DNA of 64,000 nucleotides from Apus apus (Eukaryota > Chordata > Aves > Apodiformes > Apodidae). The notes beneath the pieces were generated by a model. It was not told the origin of the DNA. It saw nothing but the letters and a program-made list of their open reading frames with translations, and did not search any database. The first letter of the stretch is position 1. Every line of letters begins with the position of its first letter. The stretch covers positions 59,148,405-59,212,404 of the forward strand of contig NC_067312.1 of NCBI RefSeq assembly GCF_020740795.1, given 5' to 3'. The position numbers and the translations under genes were made by a program. Below are positions 27,101 to 51,651 of the stretch, one piece after another.

Positions 27101-30100
27101 CTAAGCCTTAAAAACTCTGGAGCTTCATTAAAAGTAAGCAGTCATAGGTAAGCAATGAAATTAAGATTCTAAAATAACTCAACATTGCAACAAAAATGAA
27201 ATTACAGTAACAGTAAAGAATCTGTATACCCATCTTGAACTTCTTTCCAGGAATTTATTCTACACAAATCTTTGCTATTTTTACATCCCACAAGTTCTAA
27301 ATCAAAGAATTTCCAGGGCTTTTAGCTAAACTATTTAATCAGGAATTTCAGACATTATTTGTTGGCATTAATGTACAGCTAAGCATAAAGCACACAGCCA
27401 TGTAGCCATATACAGCACCTGATGACAATACCATGGAGATACTTTGATTTCAGGGCAAAAAAATATTAAGATTCTTCTGTTCTGGGTTGAGAGTACAAAA
27501 AGAAGCTGACCAAAAGTAATGTAACTTTATAGTACTCAAGAGTAGTTGGCATTTTGAGATTGAGAAGAATCCTCAATCCCACTTTAAGATAAACGTTCTA
27601 CATAAGATTATTTCTTATTATATTTATCTTGGAAATTCCTACTCACAGTTACTTCCTTATAAAGCCTTTATATGACAAGTTGTCATTGTTACTGAAATCT
27701 CTCAATCCCTTTCAACTTTTGATGGAAATTAATGAAGTTTTATACAGCACTGCAACTTGAAAACAGGCAGACTCTTGAAAGGAGGCAGCAAAAGAAAACC
27801 TATGCTGCTGTTCTGATACACAGTACAGCTATTTAAAACTCTCTAATATGGAAGATGTCCCAGAGGAAACACAAGGCTATTTCACTGGGTTTTCAGGGTC
27901 TGTATTAAAAAATAATTTAGAAGAGCCAAACATAAAATTATTCAGAACAGCTGAGTCTGGCTGAAGATCACCTAGTCAAAAGCACTCTGCACAAGGAATG
28001 GTCACCTACAGCAAGCTGCTCAGGGCTGTGTCATCTTAGGGTTTGAGCTTCTCCAAGGAAAGAGGCTTCACAACTTTTCTGGGCAAGCTCTTCCCATGTT
28101 AAACCAACTTTGCAGCAAAAAAAGTTTTCTTCTGTTTAAATGGAGTTCTTGTATTTAAATTTGTGTCCATTTCCTCTGGTACTTTATTTCAAATCTTTTT
28201 AAACTAAAAGTGACTGAAATGTAGCCATTTCTTAAACTGTGCGATACATTAGAAGCATCATATGTAAAACTTTAAAAGTTTGAGAAACTCCATAACCTGA
28301 ATTACTAGCGCACTAAAATATTGTGGTAGTTGACCAAAGCTTTCATGCACCAAGTTAAAATGACAACAAAAAGCATAAAACTAACACTCAACCCTATATA
28401 ACCCACTTATTTAAAAGCCACTGGTTGAATTCAACACTTTAGTTGACTCCCAGCCCAAACCGTAATGTAATTGACCTATCATGGAAGTAAACGGGACATG
28501 TACTCATGAAGTAACAGAGCTACCAAAGAGGTCACCTATAAAATCCATACCTCTACTATGTGGTAGTTCAAGGGGATCTTGTTATTTCCTGGATAGCTCA
28601 ACAACTGTGCAGCACTGCAAAACCATAGATAACATTAAATTCAGAATGCAACACAAGGAATCTGATGTACAGATAAAGTAACAAAGTAACAGAAAATGCT
28701 TAATTCTGAGCAAGAGTACATACAAAAGCAGCACAAACCAATCAATCTGTCCATCAATCCATAGAACACAACAGAAACAGCACAAGAACACACAAGCATT
28801 GCCTGAGCTATGATTTGTAATGATGTATTTTATCTCTGTGTAGTTACAGCACTTGAACACTGCACTGCTACACAAAACAGTTTTGCATAAATAGTCATGG
28901 TGATCTGTAATTCTGGCATGAACACATGAAAATCAAAAAACCCAAACAACAGATGTTCAGAGTGACCTGAAAGCACAATTAAGCTAATGGATTATAGAAG
29001 AAACTCTGAGGCTTCGAATCCTTCATCTTTTAATCAGTTAATTATCACATATCATTACTAGAAGCAAACAACTGCTACTTCCTTGATTTTACCTCTACCT
29101 CTGTCAAAGCTTTATCTCTCTCTAGTCTTTACTTTCCTCTGATAACTAAAAAAGACTATGACAGTAACCCTGAATTTCCAGTCTTTGCTGAATCAAATAG
29201 TTATAATCAAAAACCTGTATCACCTGTCATCACCAAAACATTGTTTCTGCCCATTTTTTGCATATTATATGAAGTTGGGTGGTTTTCATTTGGATGCATG
29301 ACACAGCTCATTTACATGTGGCACACCAGCTGTCAATTACATCATATACTGCTCAGACAGAAATGAAGAAAAGTGCCCCGTTTCCTGGTGTGGCTGAATT
29401 CAAACTAATGCAATCTGCTGGCTCTGCAATCACTCCCCAGAGTAAGCTCAATCAGCTCTGCCATGTAATCCCAAACAGAAAAATGCAACAAGGAGGAGTA
29501 GTAAGCAGAAGCATGTTCATTAGCACCAGTGCACAGTCAGCTGCAGAGAAACCAGCTCAAGCTCACTGTGCACCAACAGATCAGTTGCTTCAAAATCCCA
29601 GGATGCATAACAGAACCACACTCTACACAGTGCTGCCATGAACTAGAAGGCATGCCTGCTTATTTTTGCAGCACATTCTGTGTTATCATGGAATTCCCTT
29701 CCCAAGGACTGAGCCCCTGTCCCACTGAATCACACAGGCTCTCCAAAAGCTGCATGTTGCAGACCCACAGTATTCCAGGTGATATTTTTAATACAGTTAA
29801 ATGTAGTAAATGGAGTTTCATCAAATGCTCTAGGAAATGTTTAATTGTGAGCTGTTGTCCAATGCAGGACTCTCCATACCCCTGATGGCAGTAAAGCCAT
29901 GGTAGCCTATAAAAAGTGACAGGGCCTAGCAGTGCTAAGCGTTTCCTACCAAGTCTTTCTCTCTTTCCAGTGGGATTTGATGATGCAGTGAAGGTTCTCT
30001 TCTATAACAAACCGTTCAACAGAGTGGCTGCCAGGCATGACAGGGCCCTGGTGAGAAAGAATGAAGACTCATAAAAGATCACTGCTAATGCAGTGGCACT

Positions 30101-33100
30101 ACAGGTAGCAAGCTACCCTATATACACTTACAGGAGGAAGAAATTGTACAACTTGCACTTAAAAAACAGTAAGGTCTCAGCTGCCCTGTATCCTTCCAGA
30201 CTGAGAAGCTGGTGTGATACAGTTCCAATACAAACCTCAAACTAATGTTTAAAACAAAATGAATACTAGGACTCATTACAAAAATAAATAGGAACAAAAT
30301 TAGAGAATATGATTATAAAAGACTCAGGTCACCAACTTTATGGACGGAAAGTTTAGTTGTGAACAGTTTTACAAGAGACATTAGAGGATTCAATCAACAC
30401 TGTCATTCTAAATGAAAACTCTGCAACATTTCATGCCCTGAATTCTACTCCTCACAGGAACTGGTCACCCAGTTCACTCCTGCAGAAGTACAAAACCAGA
30501 AGTACTGCTGTCTTCAAACCACTCACTATCCTGGGAGAGAGGACAGCACACTTTGACCAGTATTGCCCCAAAAATCCAACCGTGAAATCTGCTCACCATG
30601 CCCCACAGTGCTCACATACCTCAGGGTCATCTGTGTAGTCAAACATCCGAAAAATAACCCTTGGCATTGGGTACACCGAATCTTCGGTGTGAGGTGGAGG
30701 AGTGAAGGGAGGCAGGTTGTGCTGCAGTGCTTCACAAAGAATGCTGTCAAAAGCCAAGTAGGGCCTCAGAATGTGTCTCTCTTGCCAACGGTCTTTTTTC
30801 AACTTCTGAATCTGGGACCAAAGGCAGTCTAAATACTGAAGGAAAAGGATGAGAAGTATTGGATGCATTCAATCATGTTACCAAGCTGGTAGCTCCCCTG
30901 CATTATCAGATATGTATTTCTGAAATTCTGTATTCCATTCAGAAAAAAAAAGTTTATTAAACTGCTGATTTTAATAAATAATTTAAGAATCTAAACACTA
31001 GAGTTGTTTCAAATTCCACACAACATTGTGTCTGCTTGCAGGTCTTTAAAGGCCAACAGCCCAGAAGTCCAAGCATTATGGCCATTCTTCAAATTTGCCA
31101 GTGAAACCACAGCAGTGAACATTGTTACTTCAGCCACAGATGACTGATAGTATTAAAACACATACCAGCATTCACATTGGAAAGACATTCCAATTCCAGT
31201 AGGATGGCCATACCTCTCCCAAGGCAATCAAAACTACCAGCTACTGCATACTCAAGACAAACACAATCCTATTGAATATTAAATACCTTTGCCATGGTTT
31301 TCAATGCAACTGTAAGTCCCAGAATTCCCCCTGAGATGGCACAGACACCTGTGCAACTGTCAATAATCTTACTTCATTTAATTACTCTCCTGGTAAAAGC
31401 AGTCCAAGGACTCTGGAGCCCTGTGGCCTCAACGAACACAAGTTTCAAGTTATAACTAATGCAAGAAATGTCTTTACATGGAAGTGCTATGCATTTACTG
31501 AAATTATCACACCACAAAACGGGAACAAACCCAGTAACAATTAGCACCTGAAGTGAAAAGCTATGTTTGCAGCACTCTCGGTAACACATGGTCCCAAATG
31601 CACTCTGCTAATCATTCCTTTATTGAATTAAATAAGGAAATTCAGACATTGGTCAGGCAAAATACTCACACTGACAAATCAATCATAATCAGACAGCCTA
31701 ACTCTCCAAATTCTGATTAACAAGACAAGTGTTAAGACTGTAATTTAATCAGAACAATAAAAAAAACGTAAGAGGGTGTTAAGGTTTGACCCTGCAAGCA
31801 GCTACTCACTCACTCTCCTCCCATCCCCTGGGGAACTGGGGAGAGAATTGGAAAGGTAAAAAGACTGGCAGGATGAGATAAAAACAACAGAACAGTAAAT
31901 AATAACAATGATGATAAAAATAACAAAATAATAAAATACAAACAAGTGATGTAGAGTGCAACTGCTGACCACCTGCTGACCAGTGCCCAGCCTGTCCCTG
32001 GCTACTGATCCTGGAGGACAGAAATCCTGAAATGACAATCCTGGAAGAGAGAGAGCCTGACTTCCCAGCCCACCCTCATCTATATACTGAGTATGATGTT
32101 GCATGATATGGAATATCCCAGTGGCTGGTTGGGCTTTGCTGCTCTGGCTGTGCTTCCTCCCAGCTTGTACACTTGCACACTAGCAAAGCATAGGAAGTTG
32201 AAAAATTCTGTACTTCTTAGCAAGAACTAAAAGCATCAGTGTTATCGAAATCCTTTTCATACCAAATCCCATAGTGAATCCAACACACAGCACTATTCCA
32301 GCTAGTAAGAAAATTAGCTCTATCCTAGCCAAAACCAGGACAGAGGGCCAGAATATCGATTTAGATCTCACTTTCCAGCTGAGTTTGTCCTCAAACTTGG
32401 GGAAAAGAAAAAAAAACAAACAAGAAAATGCGAAAACATGGATTCCACTCCAAACTAGCCAGGTGCCATCTCTCCCCTCAAGTATTTTTGGCTTAATTGT
32501 GACAGATGGCATGGTAACTGTTGAATACATTTTCTACATACTTGTTTAGCACTGCCCAGAGTTGAGAGAGCAAAGCCACTATAAAGGTTTCTTTCTCGCA
32601 GAAGGAAAACATTACGAGATAAGTAAGGAATCAAATTCTGCTTTTCCAAAGGTCTTTTTAACATTAAACCCTGTACCTGCAATTCCCAAAAAACCACTAT
32701 AATTTACAGCTATTCCTCACTTCATAACATTTCTTCAGGGGCCTGTCAGCAAACAACAAAACTCTTCTGCTCATCCCATACAACTTTATATTTAGGCTTA
32801 AAAGATAATCAGACTTAAAAGATAATTTATCAATTAGAAATTGTTAATGACAAACAGGAGACAATTCAAAGCATTAATACTTTTAGAGGTGCCTTTTAAT
32901 TTCATGCTAAAAGCACACCTTAGTATAAAAATTTTCCAACTTTCTGAAAGAATACAACACAAAATGCACTCACCTCTTCTTGTGGATGTGGTTTATCAGC
33001 AGTCCAAACCTGCAGCATGGGTACATGGATCTTTTGGCGGCGTCTATGTACACAGGAAAGAAAATTACCTTTAAAACACTAAACCAGAGCAACAACTCTA

Positions 33101-36100
33101 ACCTCAATGTGAGTGTACTACTATTGTATACTGAAGTGCATTATCTTGGTAACATTAACTTGAAGCACACCTAGACAGAAAGCAGTCACACTGCAGAACA
33201 CTCACAAAACCACCTATCAGTATTCACAGCACACTCAGAATAGCAGCTGCTCCAGGATAAGCAGAACAAGACCGTAAAGATAACCTAGAACTTGACAAAA
33301 CAAGAAAAACCCCTCAAAATCTCTCCACTTATTCTATTTTCAGGGTGTTTTTCCCCCTCAGGTTCAGACCTAAAACTTCAGAGTACTCCTAACAGAGCAA
33401 AAATCAAAGCTGTTAAATCATACCTTAATAGGTACCAATAAGCGTATTTTAATGGGTTACAACTTACTTCAAATAGCTTTCTGTCTGAGACAGGAGACGA
33501 TCCATTTCAGCATCCTTTTTCTCATATAACTCCTTCCCAACCCAAGGCAAAGATGACAGAAATGCAAACACATACCAGTCACATCGTACCTACAGGAAAG
33601 AAATATACTGAGATCTAAGAACACAAGTACGCACCAAAAGATCTTGTACACACACCCTGTTTTAATTTAACATAGCAGTAAAACTGTTGTTTTGGGAGTA
33701 TGTACAGGCCAGCAGTTAAGGATGGGATTTGCAAGCCAAGAAAAAACATACTATTCCTTGAAATGTGTCACTTCTAACTTGATCCTTGACAAGCAGATAT
33801 AATTATATCACTTTCAGTTCTTCGCAGATTATTGATAAAGCAGAACAAGCCTGGCACTAAAACTTGCCAAACTAAATTTAATTCATTTCAGCTACTTCAC
33901 TATACGGACCATTCTTTCTTACTGAATGCATGTGTTTTCTAATTGCCACAGGCTTATTTTACATGTGCTAATGACACTGTACATTGTGGTCCATTTAGTT
34001 CTCCATCTTCCATCTCTAAAACTTCCCTGTTCTAAGCACAAGTAGAGAAGCAATGGTACTGAAAAAAATGTGAAAACAGCACCAATCTTTTGCTTACCTG
34101 GGGTACATCTTCCTCCTGTGTCACACTCACAAAGTTCTCAAACATAGCTACCATTGAAGGTGCAGCTATTACATGACAATTCACAAGATCAGACAGAAAA
34201 CGAACCTAGAAGTCACCAAGAAAATAATTTTAAATGAGCATTTTTCAAACTGACCTCACAAGAACAAACATTACTAAATGACTAAAACAAACCAGTAATA
34301 GAAGTACAATATTCATTCAGTACAATGAAGGCAGGAATACTGCAGACTGTATAGACCTACCTTTCAACTCTGGAAAACAAGTACCTTAAGTGCTGCCTAG
34401 CAGATCATTCACTATCACGTCTGCAGTCTGTTCCACTGCAGTAACATTGCAAGGATAGTTCTTCTAACCAAGGAAGGATGGGAAACATCAGTATGCATTC
34501 AAATAAATGCAAACGAGCACTACAGACAAAAAAAACTCCTTGTGTTCCTACTCCAAGTGGCATCAGATCACTAAAATAACAGAAGTAGAAAGAAAAAGCT
34601 ACTAAAGAGCTGAAGACGGATTCATTAATTCCTTCATGAGTCCAGATGTGTGTCAGGAAACACGACTGATGAATCTGTATGCTATTATACACAAGTAATT
34701 TCTGTAATTATTTATTCATAAATAAATACTTTTTCTCTGTATAATGATACACAGAGACAGACTGTGTAAAAGCTGCCAACATTTTTTGATTTGAGAAATG
34801 TGACAGACTGATGGCGTGCTAGGAATTAGATGGCCTTATTTGCCTGAGGAGAAAGAAATCTCTGGCAGGAATATATCCTCGATTTGGCTGCACTCTAGTA
34901 AGAAATCCAGACTGACAGAAATGGGAAGTCCAGCAGAAAACATCTGGGGCAGAGCAGTGCCCTTTTTTTTGCTCCCTCTACTCTCTCTTTTGATTTGTAT
35001 CCTACCTTCAAACTTAATCAAGGCCCTAGCAGGACACAGGCTCCCCCAGTATCACAATCTCAACAGACAATATAGGCTGAAATTTTATCAATTAAAATTT
35101 TGCATATTTTTTCCTTAAAGGTTCCTTTTTTCTTAAGGGCACACTCTCAAAAGGCAGTCCAAAAAAAACCAACACAGGTATTTTATATTGAAGGCAGATC
35201 TTCAGGAAGAAGTCTTGGGAAAGTAATTTTGGCTAAGGAAACAGTTCAGCACTGAAAGAGCAACTGCAATAGTGAAAAGTAACAAACTCTTACTTTCCAG
35301 ATACTCACTGCTCCGATCAGACTTTGAAAAGTCTTTGACAGAGCTGAGGGAAGATTTTCACTGCCACTGCATCAGTTGTTACTCTCACAAGTCATTGGTA
35401 AGTGTGACCAGGGAAGGCGACACTGAAGCCAACGGACAGAGCATTTGGAGCTCTAGTGAGGACTTTCTTAGCAGAAGTGTCCCACAGCTGGACAGCAGCC
35501 TTTTGACAAAACACACTGAAACACTAGAATCTTGGTTTACACCAGTGAGCTTCAAAAAAAGCTGGGGAACATGGAACTGGACTTCTAAATCAGACACTGA
35601 AGTCCCAATACCTTTTTGCAGACAAAATCTGTAAGCAACAAGAGCTGAGGTTTCAAATGGTTTCAAAGTCAGACAGCACTTCAAACCGCCTTTTGTCCCG
35701 TATTAGCAGAATGAAAACACAGGCCTGGTAACAGCCATCAAAACAGCTTTTAAGAACTAGACTGTTCATTTTTCCTTTCAGTTTTTGTTTGTTTTTGCAT
35801 TGGAGTCACAAGAAGATCATACACCTCTGAACACAATAAAAGATAATGACTTTCATTTAACTTTTACGTTTGACTGCGGAACAGCTAGGGGGACAGTACC
35901 ACAGATTGCTGCAAATCAACATGTCACTGGGAAAATATACAGCTGCAAGTCAACATTGAAACTGTAATGATTTCTCTACCCTGAATAGTGAAATACTTCT
36001 CCCATAACCCACATTTCTCTTGGTATAGCTAAAGTGCACTGCACATGGGTCCAAGCAGAGACTGTAATACATGCAGTAAGGTCCAGCTCTTCTGGAACAA

Positions 36101-38324
36101 GAAGGTGAAAGAAGGAGGAGAGAAAAGGGATGAGGAAAAATATAAAAAGGAACAAACAAACAAAAATTCACTTACTAAATGCACAGCTTCGTTATGCATA
36201 TTGACTTTCAGACATTCTTTAAGCTGACGAATCATGGCTTCTACAAATTCCCCACCAAAATTGTAGTTCCTGGCATTGAGCAACCCAACTAGTGTCGTGT
36301 AAACAGTAAGTTTTTCTGGTAACAGACGTGCACTGACACAGAAAAAGAAATATGATGTTAGTTGTTCATTTGGCACGTGCCAACAGGCAACTGCAGAGCA
36401 TTTTAGAATCTGCTTACTGTAAGTTAAGCTTGTCTCACGAGGAAGTAAGAGAAGACCCAGCGGGATATTGCAGTTGCATCCCACAGTTAATAGTTTACAA
36501 CCTTTTTTTCAACTACGGTCATTGAGAAAGGCAGATGGCACTTTCAAGCACATTCAAGGCATTTGCTTTTTATTTATCCCTAAGTGCTGAATATTCCAGA
36601 GGGCTCTTTTAGGTTCGTAATTTAGAAATAATGGTATTACACAGCATCAGCATCACTACACCAGAAGTGCACACATAACATTTTGCGCTATTGTTTTTGA
36701 TTCCAAGTGTCACAAGTCAAAGTAACTAATTTTAAGTGCAGCATAAGGAACGCCAGGTCCTGCTGTAAATAGTTTTCCTCAAGAATTTTTGTACACCTGT
36801 AAGCTAACCCTCTGCTTTCAGAAGCGTCTTTAGTGCTACAGGGAAAAATATACATTCTTTGCCTTATATTAACAAATATTGCTACAAATCAGGGTCAAAG
36901 CATCTGCAAAACCATAGCATAGGGCTGGAAAAATCTCCTTCCTCAGGCTTACCTCCTCCTGCAGCCCCTCCCCCTCAGACACCCTGACATAGGGCACCTC
37001 AGCTGCCGAGGGGCAGGAGAGCTGCCTGCCACCTGAGAGAGCCTGCTTCCAGCTCCTCATGCTTCCAGCTCCCCTCCTCTATCAACTGGGCTTATGGAGA
37101 CACAAGCCTCTCAGTGCCAAAGAGCAGGATCAGGCAACAAGAAAACAGCACAGGAAAGACTCAGGAAGTGTTGGCATCCAATGCCTTTGGTGCTCTGCAG
37201 TCTTTCATTGGGAAACCAGACATTGCCCAGCATGAGTGTGTTCTCATGGCTACTGAAGAGCAGCTCTGAGGGTTCTCTTACCTGTTTTGAGCCATGGTAC
37301 ATATTTCAAGTTAAAGCAATGTACAGGGGTATTTTCCCTGAGTTGCACCCAGAGCACAATAACCTTATTTGTCCATTACTTCTGTGTGCAGTAAAACAAA
37401 CTCTGCACTCTAACAGTGCTCTAATTCTTGGCATTTCCACTACCTCAAACACTTATTATGCACAGAGAAGAAAGCACCTCCCAGATCTCCCACATACATA
37501 CACAGTACATAGTATCCTTAGTATTTTGCTTTTGTAGTTTGGCAGATCAGCTTCCAAAACACCAGCTAGGCCCTCCAAGTTGCTCTCCAAAGATGAATTA
37601 CTCTAAAAAAAGAAAAGCTGCATCACCAACCAGCCAGTATGAACCAGTCTCTGACCCTCATGTGGAAGGCAGAGAAGCTGAGTAAGAGAATCCTTTGATG
37701 GTACCACCTTCTTCAAAGCAAGGATTCCGTTCCTTTGGCAGGACAGAACTGCCCTGTCTGTCCTGAGAGAAGGAGCAGGTACTGATCGGAAGGACTGCCC
37801 CATATCACTCACCTCCCCTGCTCCCCTGAGATGCAAGATGTCACATGGCCCCAGGGGCAGCTTGCTAAGGCCAGTCGCACCGGCCTTGATTAACGACACA
37901 GCACGAAACGCGACACCCTCGCGGCCTGTTGTGCAGTGCAGCCTCGTTTTTGTCCTTATTTCCCCCCCCGTTTTCTCTTATCCCTGAGCCCCCCGGACCC
38001 GCAGCCGGCAGGGCCCGGCCCGCCTACCTTTTCTCCCACCCTGCAGATGAGCGACTCGAGCCTCTCCTCGATCTCCGACGGCTCGGAAGTCCTTCGCCTC
38101 TTGTGGGGCTGCCCTGCTCCAACACACCGAGCACACACACCGTTACCGCCGAAGAGCCGCGGCCGCCCTCCCTCACCCCCCGGCCCCCCGGCCCGCGGCC
38201 CGGCCCGCAGCTCCCCAGCCCCTCAGGGAGCGCGGGGGCGGCGGGGGGAAGGGGCGGCGAGGCCCGGCGCGGGGCTGCCGCGGCGCTCACCGTCGCTGTC
38301 GTCGCTGTGTCGCCGCCGCGACAT
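6182..38324 (-). CDS. NCBP1: NCBP1, nuclear cap-binding protein large subunit (CBP80), complete
   Basis: NCBP1 is the scaffold of the nuclear cap-binding complex. With NCBP2 it holds the m7G cap and couples it to splicing, export and NMD. There are 23 coding exons, in order: 38324-38291, 38113-38028, 37602-37502, 36332-36176, 34205-34098, 33589-33468, 33043-32974, 30835-30620, 30047-29950, 28614-28551, 24240-24130, 22840-22776, 22036-21974, 20686-20612, 19548-19445, 18641-18522, 17312-17210, 15937-15844, 13345-13242, 10336-10222, 7836-7693, 7274-7161, 6295-6182. They sum to 2382 nt (793 residues) with all phases consistent and no internal stop. The N-terminus MSRRRHSD...QPHKRRR (residues 1-19) is a basic, bipartite-type nuclear signal. 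Helical MIF4G repeats follow, beginning at [13 protein letters not shown]. An acidic S-D8 run sits at residues 673-681, and the C-terminus is [11 protein letters not shown]. The ATG has a purine at -3. It faces TSTD2 across a shared promoter. Confidence 0.97.
7693..7836 (-). CDS. NCBP1: NCBP1 exon 21 with poly-Asp microsatellite
   Basis: This exon of 48 codons (residues 671-718) starts RDS, continues with eight Asp (GAT/GAC repeat; TCATCATCATCGTCATCATCA on +), then RSSDRED and a coiled-coil-like helix [19 protein letters not shown]. From memory the human protein has about four Asp here, so the trinucleotide tract appears longer. The reading frame is kept. Confidence 0.9.
7837..10221 (-). other. 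NCBP1: NCBP1 intron 20, no recognised element
   Basis: This 2.4-kb intron has donor GTGAGT and acceptor TTTGCAG. Small open frames on both strands (for example 142 codons at 9353-9781) show no similarity that I recognise and no splice-linked partner. Confidence 0.6.
10527..10892 (-). mobile_element. CR1 LINE 3' fragment
   Basis: The + strand reads AATCATAGAATCATGGAATT then GGTTGGAAAAGACCCTTGGG, the reverse complement of a CR1 3' terminus. The element is therefore minus-oriented and truncated within its 3' UTR near 10892. It is moderately diverged and lies head-to-head with the longer CR1 that starts near 11005, in NCBP1 intron 19 and in the same sense as the gene. Confidence 0.85.
11005..12933 (+). 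mobile_element. CR1 LINE, 5'-truncated, with decayed reverse transcriptase
   Basis: The translation reads through the reverse transcriptase of CR1 ORF2: the pre-RT region ([14 protein letters not shown]), then [69 protein letters not shown] and the catalytic FADDTKL box. The frame is broken by TGA at 11773-11775 and TAG at 12160-12162, both at positions expected to be Trp, and then by a frameshift near 12410-12430. The endonuclease and the 5' end are missing. The 3' end carries the CR1 signature GTTGGACTCGATGATCTTTG and finishes near ATTCTGTG. It sits in NCBP1 intron 19, antisense to the gene. It is a dead copy. Confidence 0.93.
13346..22775 (-). other. NCBP1: NCBP1 introns 12-18, no mobile element recognised
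   Basis: Between the exons listed for NCBP1 this block is AT-rich intron. Visible items are an A15 run next to C10 (about 15405-15435), and a TTTG-rich stretch (about 20186-20222). All donors here are ordinary GTRAG-like forms. I see no RNA gene. Confidence 0.6.
22841..24129 (-). other. NCBP1: NCBP1 intron 11, U12-type (minor spliceosome) signals
   Basis: On the minus strand the donor is GTT|GTATCCTTTTT, an exact match to the U12-type 5' splice consensus RTATCCTTT and a poor U2-type donor (no G at -1, C at +5). Near the 3' end, CCCTTAAT (22861-22854) matches UCCUURAY at 7 of 8 positions. Its branch A lies about 14 nt before the CAG acceptor, and no pyrimidine tract intervenes. The exon upstream (24240-24130) is 111 nt, phase 0. 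Confidence 0.85.
24241..25404 (-). other. NCBP1: NCBP1 intron 10, 3' part
   Basis: AT-rich intron between exon 11 and the inverted CR1. Nothing recognised. Confidence 0.55.
25405..26668 (-). mobile_element. CR1 LINE, inverted near-identical copy of the 11655-12918 segment
   Basis: The minus strand repeats the 3' two-thirds of the CR1 at 11005-12933 with only scattered single-base differences over about 1.26 kb (for example GACTGAGG for GATTGAGG). It carries the same TGA (26546-26548) and the same TAG (26159-26161) in the reverse transcriptase. It is truncated within the RT near 26668. Flanking sequences differ from those of the other copy on both sides. It sits in NCBP1 intron 10, sense with the gene. 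The 3' tail differs, with no ATTCTGTG repeat. Confidence 0.93.
26669..27959 (-). other. NCBP1: NCBP1 intron 10, middle part
   Basis: AT-rich intron between the inverted CR1 and an older CR1-like fragment. Nothing recognised. Confidence 0.55.
27960..28200 (-). mobile_element. Probable old CR1 3' fragment
   Basis: Features typical of CR1 3' regions read in reverse are recognisable but strongly diverged: CTGGGCAAGCTCTTCCCATGT, then AAATTTGTGTCCATTTCCTCT. Ends are approximate. It is in NCBP1 intron 10. Confidence 0.5.
28615..29949 (-). other. NCBP1: NCBP1 intron 9
   Basis: The intron runs between the exon ending at 29950 and the exon starting at 28614. Overlapping plus-strand open frames of about 120 codons near 29279-29885 resemble nothing I know and lack splice-compatible partners. 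Confidence 0.55.
31777..32342 (-). mobile_element. Solo endogenous retroviral LTR with 5-bp target duplication
   Basis: On the minus strand this 566-bp element begins TGTCCTGGTTTTGGC and ends CCTTAACA, the TG...CA ends of a retroviral LTR with a TGT/ACA terminal match. It is flanked by identical GAGGG (31772-31776 and 32343-32347). A TATA-like TATATAGA lies at 32086-32079. The interior matches my recollection of a widespread avian ERV LTR family, probably ERVL-like; the class is not certain. No internal viral genes or second LTR are present, so it arose by LTR-LTR recombination. It is in NCBP1 intron 7, same strand as the gene. Confidence 0.85.
34206..36175 (-). other. NCBP1: NCBP1 intron 4, no recognised element
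   Basis: A 2-kb intron with donor GTAAGT and acceptor TCTAG. Plus-strand open frames of about 100-120 codons at 34816-35118 and 35272-35634 are unrecognised and probably chance. Confidence 0.55.
36333..38027 (-). other. NCBP1: NCBP1 introns 2 and 3
   Basis: This covers the introns around the short exon 37602-37502. Nothing was recognised apart from rising GC content towards the promoter at the right end. The acceptor of that exon is preceded by a T-run. Confidence 0.55.
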
Positions 38325-38566
38325 GGCGGAGCCGGGCAGCGCGCGGGACGCAGCGGCGCGCTCCTGCCCCGCCGCTTCCGGCCCGCCGCGCCTCTGCTTC
38401 CGGCAAGGAGGCCGCGCGGCGCGGCGCCGCTCTGCCCGCCGCTCGGTGGTGCGCGCCGGCCCGGAGGACTTCCGGGTACGGGGAGGCGGGCGGGCGGGAA
38501 GAGGAAAGTAGGCGTGGCCAAGGGGGGGTGAAGCCCCGCCCCCCCGCCGGGCTCCCTGAGGCGGCG
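38325..38566. promoter_or_regulatory. Bidirectional NCBP1/TSTD2 promoter
   Basis: Only 242 bp separate the NCBP1 ATG (38324, minus) from the first TSTD2 ATG (38567, plus), so both 5' UTRs and core promoters lie here. Three ETS-type motifs, CTTCCGG, occur at 38375-38381, 38397-38403 and 38469-38475, the last as ACTTCCGGG. GC-rich Sp1-like boxes occur near the TSTD2 side (CCCCGCCCC). ETS (GABPA-class) sites are a known hallmark of bidirectional housekeeping promoters. The start sites themselves are not visible. Confidence 0.85.

Positions 38567-51651
<13,085 letters not shown>

Noticed and set aside
29279-29885. Overlapping plus-strand open frames of about 120 codons in NCBP1 intron 9
   Set aside because: They lack recognisable domains and splice-compatible partners, and lie antisense within an intron.
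38528-38566. Upstream extension of the TSTD2 frame starting at GTG 38528
   Set aside because: GTG is not a likely start in a vertebrate nuclear gene when two strong ATG codons in frame follow at 38567 and 38651.
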